Part shown: positions 1-6,805 of the stretch, in pieces
Position numbering within the stretch: position 1 is the stretch's first letter
Layout of the letters: each line of letters begins with the position of its first letter
DNA from: Lonsdalea britannica
Lineage (GTDB): Bacteria > Pseudomonadota > Gammaproteobacteria > Enterobacterales > Enterobacteriaceae
DNA: 12,888 nt
Direction of reading: 5' to 3'
Assembly: GCF_946477055.1 (NCBI RefSeq)
Contig: NZ_CAMKXG010000085.1
Coordinates: 1 to 12,888, forward strand
Notes under the pieces: generated by a model
Database searches by the model: none
What the model was told of the DNA's origin: nothing
The model's input: only the letters and a program-made list of their open reading frames with translations
Translations under genes and position numbers: made by a program

Positions 1-75
1 ATCTAACATACTGTTATTTATTAAATAATTTAAATAAGAGTATTGTCGCCCACGGCCAGAAAGGCGACGTCATCG

Positions 76-1248
76 TTAAGAGTGGGGAGCGGACTGAGAG
101 GCAACGCGAGAAAGAACGACATCGCCACCCGCGCCGCGCGCCTGCTCCATCGTCAGACGGGCCTGCGCCAGCCATTGCCCGGCGGCATTGTGCTGCGTGA
201 ACGCCGCCTCGTCGGGCACCGTCAGCAAACCGATACTGACATTCACGCCTGCGTGCAATCCTCCTTCACGCAGAAGCGCGAGAGTTTGATGTCCCCACGC
301 CTGCGCAAGATCGGGCGTCGCCGGCACCGCGCCCAACACGGCATATTCGTCGTTATCCAGCCGCGCCAGCAGACCGGAATCGCCGATGACAGCACGCAGT
401 GCCGCGAGCGTTGGCGGCAGCGTGTCGTTTCCACGGGCCACCTCTCCTTCCAGCCCCACCACGCACAGACAGAACGGTTCCCGTCGGTCGGATAAGGCGT
501 GAATGAGCGTCGCTTTGTCCGTTAGCGCCTCATCCCCCGCACGGCGGTGCGACTTCCACCGCCGCAAATTACGGTTGTAGCTGCGCACCAACATACCCAG
601 TTCGTCGTCGCTGTGTCGCTCCGGCAGCGTCAGCGGATGCTCTGGCAAAGACTCAGAAGGAACATCCTGCAACTCTTTGATGATTAAACGAAGCGGGTTG
701 ACGACGCGATGTTTCACGCACCAGGTAATCCCCACCGAGAGGATCAGCGCCAGCAACAGATAGGTCACCAGCAGGGTCGAAAACGTGCTGACGATGAACT
801 GGAACATCCGGTAGGAGTCCGCCTGCAGCACCAGATGCGCCAGCGGCGTGGAGCCCGGCACCTGCGGCAGGGAATATAAAGGGATCGAGACTTCTATCGG
901 CAGATTAAACGTCCGCGCTATCCAACGCGGTAAGGGGCGTTCGGACGGAAAATTGGCATGCAGCGTATGCAGCTCACCGGGCAGCACCAGATAGGCCCGG
1001 CTCAGGAAACCGACCGGTAATAAGTTGTTGAGCAGGCCGTCGGCCTCGACCACGTCACCCTGTAAGACGGCGTTGGTCAGGGGAGTTCGCACGGAATAGG
1101 CAATGTGTTCCAGCTGGCGCACGTAATCATCCCGTCGCTGATGCACGAAATGGAACAGCTGGATCACGATAAACAGGCAGACGGCGGTGACCGACACTGC
1201 CGAAATCACCGTCATCTGTTTGATAGTTAGTGAACGACGAACGTGCAA
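76..1248 (-). CDS. PdeK/HmsP-like membrane protein lacking the EAL domain
   Basis: 390 residues. The N-terminus (RRSLTIKQM, then a membrane segment at about 13-36), a periplasmic stretch containing LQADSYRM, a second membrane segment at about 152-178 and a HAMP region (179-225, ending LGMLVRSYN) resemble E. coli PdeK (YhjK) and Yersinia HmsP as I remember them. A GGDEF-like domain follows (about 245-380), but its signature is DNDEY (298-302), so both glycines are lost. Family members run to about 650 residues and end in an EAL phosphodiesterase domain; this one stops just where EAL should begin. It therefore looks inactive as either cyclase or phosphodiesterase and may act as a sensor or be a remnant. 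The start is TTG: GGGAG lies 7 nt upstream and the conserved RRSLTIKQM stretch lies only a few residues downstream; the next in-frame ATG is codon 12. It follows bcsZ by 209 nt, matching the place of pdeK after the bcs genes in E. coli. I leave the gene symbol empty because of the missing half. Confidence 0.85.
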   Translation of the reverse strand: MHVRRSLTIKQMTVISAVSVTAVCLFIVIQLFHFVHQRRDDYVRQLEHIAYSVRTPLTNAVLQGDVVEADGLLNNLLPVGFLSRAYLVLPGELHTLHANFPSERPLPRWIARTFNLPIEVSIPLYSLPQVPGSTPLAHLVLQADSYRMFQFIVSTFSTLLVTYLLLALILSVGITWCVKHRVVNPLRLIIKELQDVPSESLPEHPLTLPERHSDDELGMLVRSYNRNLRRWKSHRRAGDEALTDKATLIHALSDRREPFCLCVVGLEGEVARGNDTLPPTLAALRAVIGDSGLLARLDNDEYAVLGAVPATPDLAQAWGHQTLALLREGGLHAGVNVSIGLLTVPDEAAFTQHNAAGQWLAQARLTMEQARGAGGDVVLSRVASQSAPHS

Positions 1249-1260
1249 ACCTATTCTCCC

Positions 1261-1279
1261 AAAACCCCGACGTACGGGG
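1261..1279 (-). other. GC-rich leader hairpin followed by four T
   Basis: On the minus strand CCCCG (1279-1275) pairs with CGGGG (1269-1265) around a 5-nt loop, followed directly by TTTT (1264-1261). The Shine-Dalgarno GGGAG of the PdeK-like gene comes next. The form resembles a short intrinsic terminator or attenuator placed in the 5' leader of that gene, but the stem has only 5 bp and the T-run is short. It could limit read-through from the bcs operon or influence ribosome access. This is inference from sequence alone. Confidence 0.35.
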
Positions 1280-1313
1280 AAAAACAGCCGTACAGTATAT
1301 CTCGAGCGCCAAG

Positions 1314-1342
1314 TTTATAGGATGCAAAGGGAAGTCGGTTAA
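1314..1342 (-). promoter_or_regulatory. Candidate sigma-70 promoter for the PdeK-like gene
   Basis: On the minus strand, TTAACC (1342-1337) is followed by a 17-nt spacer and TATAAA (1319-1314). These match the -35 and -10 consensus at 4 and 5 of 6 positions. A start near 1307 would give a leader of about 58 nt that includes the hairpin at 1261-1279. If real, the gene can be expressed apart from the bcs operon. Confidence 0.4.
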
Positions 1343-1422
1343 AAGGTTTAAGGATTTTTCTGAGGAAAGTTTTTCCGTCAGTGGCCGGACATCAGAAAAA
1401 GGGCGCTCTTATTAGTCTTAAG

Positions 1423-1451
1423 CAGGCGCAACCGGAATGCGGCTGCGCCTG
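1423..1451 (-). repeat. Palindrome just after bcsZ (mRNA end hairpin or REP-like unit)
   Basis: CAGGCGCA (1423-1430) pairs with TGCGCCTG (1444-1451); after one A-C mismatch, three more pairs (1432-1434 with 1440-1442) close a 5-nt loop. It begins 7 nt past the bcsZ stop. No T-run follows on the minus strand (next bases CTTAAG), so it is not a standard intrinsic terminator. The core vaguely recalls enterobacterial REP sequences. It may protect the 3' end of the operon mRNA. Confidence 0.45.
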
Positions 1452-1457
1452 ATGAGG

Positions 1458-2471
1458 TTAACGCGCGTCGGCGGTGACCCGCGCCAGATTGGCCAGAAGA
1501 TGCAGACTGGCGGAGTAGTAGTCTTCATCCGGGCTGATGGCGTCCGTCACCTGCTGGCCGTCGCCCATGGTCAAATCCCGCACCGCCAGCAGGCCGCCAT
1601 TCATCATGTACGGAGCGGTATGGTTGCTCAACACATCCACCCAGGCGGGCGTTCGAAGACGCGGGAAACCGTGCCAGTACAGGCGGAACGCGCTAAGCTC
1701 CGCGCTCTCATGGTCGTACCAGTAAACGTACAGTGGAATGCGGATAGCGTCATAGCTGAAGCGCGACGGCCAGTTCATCGCCGGGGCCATAGAACCATCG
1801 GCGTTCAGCGCCACCCAGTCCGACGGCAGGTTGGTATCGCCGAACCGCGTTTTACTCAGCAACAGCATTCCATCTTCAATCAGCTGATGCCATACCGGCA
1901 GGCGGCTGCGTTTGGAAAAATCGTTCCAGGCGGGGAAGATAAAATAAGAAGGATTGAGGACGAGGTAGGTGCTTTTGTTGAAACCATTCGCGCCCGGCAA
2001 CATCACCGTATGCCCGGCATACTGCGTCACATTGTGCGCGATGATGTCTTTTTGCAGGCTGTCCGACGCCTGTAAATACTGATCGTTGCGCCACTTCTCA
2101 CCGGCCTTCAACAAAGCCCAGGCAATCATGACGTCGCCGTCGGAAGCATTATTTTTGTCGGCCACCGGGTCGGCCGCTTTCGGGGTATAGCGCCAGTAGA
2201 ACAGACCGTTCTGTTTATTTTTGAGATGGGACTGCGTCCATGACCACAGGCGGTCGAAGGTGTTCCGGTCATCATAATGCACCGCCAGCAACATGGCGAA
2301 ACCTTGCCCTTCCGTGTGGCTGACGTTGTTATTGCCGGTATCCTGAATTCGCCCGTCCACCGTTAAAAAACGGCTTTTGTAGCTATCCCATCCCTGATCT
2401 GCCGCTATCGCACTTGTGCTGCATAACGCCATGAGCAAGACCATAGTCCAGTGCCGCAATGGCTTTATCAT
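1458..2471 (-). CDS. bcsZ: Periplasmic endo-1,4-beta-glucanase, GH8 family
   Basis: BcsZ hydrolyses beta-1,4-glucan in the periplasm and is needed for, or tunes, normal cellulose output. The 337-residue protein starts with a signal peptide ([17 protein letters not shown], likely cut after AIA at 23). The general-acid glutamate is E54 in SHTEGQG. The glycosyl hydrolase family 8 signature is complete: ASDGD at 109-113, then IAWALLKA and W at 127. D241 in SYDAIR is the likely base. The length is close to the family (about 340-370). The reading frame is open upstream to 2549, but I chose the ATG at 2471: it gives a proper signal peptide, has a GAGGGGA ribosome site just ahead, and follows the bcsD stop by 10 nt instead of overlapping it. 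It is the last gene of the bcs operon proper. Confidence 0.95.
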   Translation of the reverse strand: MIKPLRHWTMVLLMALCSTSAIAADQGWDSYKSRFLTVDGRIQDTGNNNVSHTEGQGFAMLLAVHYDDRNTFDRLWSWTQSHLKNKQNGLFYWRYTPKAADPVADKNNASDGDVMIAWALLKAGEKWRNDQYLQASDSLQKDIIAHNVTQYAGHTVMLPGANGFNKSTYLVLNPSYFIFPAWNDFSKRSRLPVWHQLIEDGMLLLSKTRFGDTNLPSDWVALNADGSMAPAMNWPSRFSYDAIRIPLYVYWYDHESAELSAFRLYWHGFPRLRTPAWVDVLSNHTAPYMMNGGLLAVRDLTMGDGQQVTDAISPDEDYYSASLHLLANLARVTADAR

Positions 2472-2481
2472 GCTTTCCCCT

Positions 2482-2952
2482 CTAGTTATTTTGATAACGA
2501 AATCGCAGCGCCGTCTCACCGTCAATCGCTTCACCGACCAGCGGCACATGAGCGCCGCCGCCCTGCTCTTTCAACCAGTGAGCATACAGCCCCTGCAACA
2601 CCGCTTTGATCGCCATCAGCCAGCGCGCTTTGCTCAACGCGCTATCACCGGCAGGCAGAGCCAGATGGAGAATGTCCAGCGACGCGTCGCCCGGCAGCAG
2701 TTCGACATAGCCCCAATCAAACGTGGCCAGCACCGCATTCATCTCCCGCTCCAGGTCAACCACGGTCAATGCCGCCGATAGGGGATAACGCTTAGCTAGC
2801 GCCTCGCCCATTTGCTGGAGAAAGGCCTGACCTTCGCTTTCACCGACGTTGTTCATCATATTCTCAATGATGATCCCGAGAAGATCAAACCAGCCCGGCG
2901 GGCACTGCTGCTGGCGATAGTACTGCAAGGTCGTTTGCTGACGTTCACTCAT
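2482..2952 (-). CDS. bcsD: Cellulose synthase subunit D
   Basis: The 156-residue protein matches the size and pattern of Komagataeibacter BcsD (AxCesD), including an N-terminal [11 protein letters not shown] stretch and a C-terminal helix region ending in ALRFRYQ. It has no signal peptide or membrane segment. In Komagataeibacter BcsD forms octamers that stack into an intracellular scaffold, aligning synthase complexes so that glucan chains crystallise into ribbons; proline-rich partners (BcsH there, BcsP elsewhere) bind it. Its presence defines this as a type I operon. It starts 2 nt after the bcsC stop, with a near-perfect Shine-Dalgarno (GGAGGTGA) formed by the last codons of bcsC. The assignment is firm; the fibre-ordering role in this organism is inferred from the family. 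Confidence 0.94.
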   Translation of the reverse strand: MSERQQTTLQYYRQQQCPPGWFDLLGIIIENMMNNVGESEGQAFLQQMGEALAKRYPLSAALTVVDLEREMNAVLATFDWGYVELLPGDASLDILHLALPAGDSALSKARWLMAIKAVLQGLYAHWLKEQGGGAHVPLVGEAIDGETALRFRYQNN

Positions 2953-2968
2953 GCTTATTCACCTCCAA
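2953..2968 (-). promoter_or_regulatory. Strong ribosome binding site of bcsD inside the end of bcsC
   Basis: On the minus strand the sequence GGAGGTGAATAAGC directly precedes the bcsD ATG. The GGAGG lies 9 nt from the start codon and encodes the final Gly-Gly of BcsC; the TAA stop of bcsC sits between. It is the best ribosome site in the window and suggests both translational coupling and high BcsD output relative to BcsC. Confidence 0.75.
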
Positions 2969-5900
2969 GCATATAGCGGAAATAGAGTTGCGCGCTGCTT
3001 TCGTTATAGTCACCGAAGGTGTCGTAACCGAGCTGACCGCCGATAGTGACGTTGCGATTGACCTTATAGTCAGCCCCCGCGTGCAGGTTGTAGCCGATAC
3101 CGTTTTTACTGGTGCCGGGATAATAGGCCTCTTGGGTCAGGCCGCTGGCGGCGGCGCTTTCCAACACATTCTGTAATAACGGGTCGTTGGGGTAATAAGC
3201 GCTGCGATCCTGCGAGTAGGACTGATAGCCCAAAGCGCCGCCGATCTTCACGCTCAGATCGTCGTATTTCTGGGTGTAGTCGATGGGGAAAGAAACCGAG
3301 ACGAAGTTCTGCGGACTGAAATAGCCGCCCTGTCCGTAGCTGTAGTAGCTCAGGTTGCGGGAGAAATCCATCCACGACATGCTGACGCCGGTCTTCAGCT
3401 CACGCTCGCTATCATGATAAGGACGCACGTAAGCCCCGGCATTCGCCACCAGACTTTTGTTGCTCTTTACGTTCTCGCCCAGATAGCTGTAGGCACCTGC
3501 ACCGCCATAGAAACCGGCGTCGCCGTCGTCATAGCTCAGCAGCGCCGTTCCGCCGTTCTTGGTCACGCGGCCCCACTTCTCACCGCTGTAGGCGTCGCGC
3601 GCGCCGACGTAGGAGAGCAGGCTGTCGGTGACCGCCCGGCGCTCGCCGGTCAGCACCAGCGTCAGGAAGTCGGTCAGTTTCGGCGACCACTGAACGCCCC
3701 CCACCAGCGTACTGAGATCCTGCCCCAGCGGGGTTGAACCGATATCTACCTTGTACTCTTTTCCTGTCAACGCCAGGTTAAGCTCTACGCCGGTGGCGTT
3801 TTGTGAGCCCGGAGAGTCCGCCGTGATTTTGTCGAGATTGAAGTTGTCCGAGGACGATTGGGCATTCGCCTTTATGGCCTGCTGAATGGCGCCTAAACCA
3901 AAGCGACGGCTGGAAGTGTCTTCGGCGCTTCCCGCGCTCAGCGTCACTGGCGTAACGGTAAAGTTGAAGCGATCCTCGCCCAACGGCGCGCTGGACCACG
4001 TTAACGGAGCTTTCGCTTCGGTCAACTTGCTGAGGCCGGACTCGCCGTCGCGACCACGCACCTGCACTCCGGTCTGAACCCAGGTGCCGGTGTCGCTCTC
4101 CAGCGTCTCCATCATCTGGTTAATCTGGCGAAAAGTGCCATTCTGCGCAGAGGCCGTCGTGCCCCCCGGCCTTCCATCGAGGCGTTGCCCGCCCACCGCG
4201 CGATAGTCGGCGGTTTCGTCACGCTGCTGCCACGGCATCACGCTGCCGTAGGTCGACGGCGAACGACGCGTGCTTTCCGTCGTCCGGTTGATGAACGGGT
4301 TATCCGCCAGCGCCAGTCCGCCAATCACCGGCAGGCTGCCGGACTCCGCGCCCTGCAGCCCAATCATTTTCCCACGGGCCGTACGCAGATAGGCTATCGC
4401 CTGCTCTTTGTTCCCTTCCGCGTCCGCCACGCGCGCCAGCAGCAGCAGACGTTCCGGCGTCTGTTTGTCGTTCAGGCCGGCGGCCAGCGAGCTGGCTTTC
4501 GAGACGTCGTTCTGCGCCAATGCCACGTCGATAGCGCCGACGCGCGCATCCTGCGTCGGGGTATCTCGCGTCATCAGATAGTCGTAGACCGTTGCCGCTT
4601 CCTGATTCATTTTGCCGGACTGATAGAGTCGCGCCATCGCCAGCATTAAATCGGTATTCTGCGGATCGTGCTGCAACGCGCCGATCAGTGTGTCGTAAGC
4701 GGCCGCATACTGCCGGGCCTCTCGCAGGCGATCCGCCTCCTGGATCACGCCGCCGTTACGCACGGCGGCCAACTGTTCCGGCGTGCTGCGGGCCAGCATA
4801 TCGGGATTGCTCAGCCACGCCTGCGCTTCCTGACCGAGACCGGCCTGATCCAAGACGGCGACCTGCGCCGCGTAGTCGCCTGCATTGCCTTGAACGCCGC
4901 GCTGCATGTTGTTGCGCACGACGCCGACGGCACTGGCGGTATCGCCTGCCGCCGCCAACGCCTGCGCCAGCTGCCCGGCATCCTGCGGATCGGCGGGAGG
5001 GTTCACCGCCAACGCCTTCAGGGTGTTGGCCGCCGCCATATTAGCGCCGGTTTTAAGATAATCCCGCGCCGTCACCATCTGCAGATTGAAGTTGGCCCGT
5101 CGTGCCAGCGCACGCATGTTCGGCGTCTGCTGGCGCTCGGGGACGCGAGCCAACAGCGCCCCGGTTTGCTGCCAGGCGCCGTTTTGGCTGGCGAAGAGCG
5201 CACCGGCGAACAGCTGCTCGGGGCTGGCGCCGGGACGGTACAGCGGCTGCATCACATCAGCGGCCGTCGTCATGTCCCCTTGCTGTTTGTAGGCGCGCGC
5301 CAGGTCGTATCTCACCCAGCCATCGGCGGGCCAGCGCTGTATCGCCTGCTGCAACAACGCGATAGCCTGCGCCGAGCGACCCGCCGCCAGCTCGCGTTCC
5401 GCGGCGCGGCGCATGGAGGCGCTGCCTTCGACCACCGCCACGCGCGGCGCCAGACGCTGGCGTAGGCTGTCCGGCAATTCCGCCAGCAGCGTGTCGGCTT
5501 CCGTACTGCGATTCTGCTGGCGCAGCACATAGTACAGCCCTTCTTTTGCCGCGCTGTTGTTCGCATCCAGCGTAAGCACATCGCGATAACTCTGCTCCGC
5601 CTGCGTCAGCTGACTGCTGCGACGTTGCACATCGGCCCGAAAGAGACGAACGGCGATGCCGCGTTCTCCACTGGCCTGCATCAGAGGTTCGCTGAGCGTC
5701 AGCGCCTGCGCGGCGTTGCCCGCTTTCATCGCCTGCTGCGCCACACTCAGCTGCGCGTAAAAACGGGCGTCTTCGGCCTGCTGCCGGCGCTCGACGCTGT
5801 TTTCTCCGCCCTGCTTCGCCGCCTGCTCCAGATAGTTGGCGGCGCTGGCATAGTCGCCTCGACGCTGGGCGATATAGCCCAGCCCGGCCAGCGCATCCGC

Positions 5901-6794
5901 ATCCTGCGGCGAGGTCTGAAGCACCTGTTCAAACGCCTGTTGCGCGCCGTCCGCATCGCCGCTGTTCAGTTCGGCGAAGCCTTTTCCTTTCGCCGCGCCA
6001 CCAACGTTGGTACGGTAGTGCGCCATCACCGCATTATCCTGCGGGTGACGCTGCTGATAGTTGCCATACAGCGCCGCGTCCTCCGGCTGAGGACTCATCC
6101 ACAGCAGGGCCTGGCGCATAGCGCCGTCCGCGTCAGGATTGCCGGAGGCCATGGCATCCAGCAACTGCAGTCCTTCGCGCCGGGTGGACTCCTGATAGGT
6201 CAGCGCCTTCCCCAGCGCCAGCCGGGCCTGAATATCCTGCGGATTCGCCGCCGCGAACTGCCGCAGGCCGTCCACCGCCTGCGGCCACAGCGTGCGATCG
6301 CCCGCCATCGTCAGATAGTACTCAACCGCCACATTGGCTGGCGGCTGCCCGCCGTCGAACAGGTTGCGCCAGGTTTGCAGCGAAGCGGCGATGTTGCCGC
6401 TACGGGCCTGCTGACGAGCCAGCGCCAGCTGAGCGGGCGGAATATTCTGCCAGCGCCGGGAGCTGTCCAGCTCCTGCAACCGAGGGTCCTGCGGCGAAAT
6501 GCTCGCCAGACGCGTGCGCCACTTCGTGGCCTCGACGTTGTCGCCACGCTGTTGAGAGTAGAGCGCCATCAGGTAAATCGCGCCGGTGTTCTCGGCATCC
6601 ACCGCCAGCACCTTCTGCAAGGCGCCTTTGGCCAAATCGTCGTGGGCGCGTTGATGCCAATATTCCGCCTGATCAAATAACGCCTGAAACGCCGGGTTAG
6701 TATTGTCCGCCGCCTGCGTCGGCGCGGACAGTGCCGTCGCCCCCACCAGGCACAGTGACCGAAGCATTCTGGCTGTCAGTGTGTTCTTTTTCAT
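2955..6794 (-). CDS. bcsC: Cellulose export protein: periplasmic TPR repeats and outer-membrane barrel
   Basis: BcsC carries the glucan across the periplasm and out through the outer membrane. The 1279-residue protein begins with a signal peptide (cleavage after TQA at about 28). Residues 30 to about 810 are helical TPR-type repeats rich in Ala, Gln and Leu (for example ALAGLGYIAQRRGDYASAAN at 301-320). A linker at about 810-900 is low in structure. The C-terminal part (about 900-1279) is an alternating beta pattern with aromatic residues and the family stretch YFSPQNF (1158-1164), fitting the 16-strand BcsC barrel. It is somewhat longer than E. coli BcsC (about 1157), mostly in the TPR part. 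The gene starts 11 nt after bcsB with only a weak ribosome site (GAG), so it probably depends on coupling to bcsB translation. The final residue is Glu, not the aromatic residue usual at barrel ends. Confidence 0.96.
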   Translation of the reverse strand: MKKNTLTARMLRSLCLVGATALSAPTQAADNTNPAFQALFDQAEYWHQRAHDDLAKGALQKVLAVDAENTGAIYLMALYSQQRGDNVEATKWRTRLASISPQDPRLQELDSSRRWQNIPPAQLALARQQARSGNIAASLQTWRNLFDGGQPPANVAVEYYLTMAGDRTLWPQAVDGLRQFAAANPQDIQARLALGKALTYQESTRREGLQLLDAMASGNPDADGAMRQALLWMSPQPEDAALYGNYQQRHPQDNAVMAHYRTNVGGAAKGKGFAELNSGDADGAQQAFEQVLQTSPQDADALAGLGYIAQRRGDYASAANYLEQAAKQGGENSVERRQQAEDARFYAQLSVAQQAMKAGNAAQALTLSEPLMQASGERGIAVRLFRADVQRRSSQLTQAEQSYRDVLTLDANNSAAKEGLYYVLRQQNRSTEADTLLAELPDSLRQRLAPRVAVVEGSASMRRAAERELAAGRSAQAIALLQQAIQRWPADGWVRYDLARAYKQQGDMTTAADVMQPLYRPGASPEQLFAGALFASQNGAWQQTGALLARVPERQQTPNMRALARRANFNLQMVTARDYLKTGANMAAANTLKALAVNPPADPQDAGQLAQALAAAGDTASAVGVVRNNMQRGVQGNAGDYAAQVAVLDQAGLGQEAQAWLSNPDMLARSTPEQLAAVRNGGVIQEADRLREARQYAAAYDTLIGALQHDPQNTDLMLAMARLYQSGKMNQEAATVYDYLMTRDTPTQDARVGAIDVALAQNDVSKASSLAAGLNDKQTPERLLLLARVADAEGNKEQAIAYLRTARGKMIGLQGAESGSLPVIGGLALADNPFINRTTESTRRSPSTYGSVMPWQQRDETADYRAVGGQRLDGRPGGTTASAQNGTFRQINQMMETLESDTGTWVQTGVQVRGRDGESGLSKLTEAKAPLTWSSAPLGEDRFNFTVTPVTLSAGSAEDTSSRRFGLGAIQQAIKANAQSSSDNFNLDKITADSPGSQNATGVELNLALTGKEYKVDIGSTPLGQDLSTLVGGVQWSPKLTDFLTLVLTGERRAVTDSLLSYVGARDAYSGEKWGRVTKNGGTALLSYDDGDAGFYGGAGAYSYLGENVKSNKSLVANAGAYVRPYHDSERELKTGVSMSWMDFSRNLSYYSYGQGGYFSPQNFVSVSFPIDYTQKYDDLSVKIGGALGYQSYSQDRSAYYPNDPLLQNVLESAAASGLTQEAYYPGTSKNGIGYNLHAGADYKVNRNVTIGGQLGYDTFGDYNESSAQLYFRYMLGGE

Positions 6795-6805
6795 AGATCG
6801 CTCAA

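Noticed and set aside
14..73. Tiny minus-strand frame after the PdeK-like gene (20 codons including the stop)
   Set aside because: It starts inside the end region of the upstream gene with no ribosome site and runs into AT-rich DNA; no support as a gene.
1423..1451. Intrinsic terminator for the bcs operon
   Set aside because: The stem is good, but no T-run follows on the minus strand, so I list it only as a palindrome.
2472..2549. Upstream start for bcsZ giving 363 residues
   Set aside because: The added 26 residues are highly basic, would bury the signal peptide, and overlap bcsD. The ATG at 2471 has a good ribosome site and a clear signal peptide.
5625..6680. Long plus-strand open frame of 351 codons opposite bcsC
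   Set aside because: It lies antisense to the TPR part of bcsC, is rich in Arg, Gln, His and Leu, and has no recognisable domain. This is typical of shadow frames in GC-rich genes.
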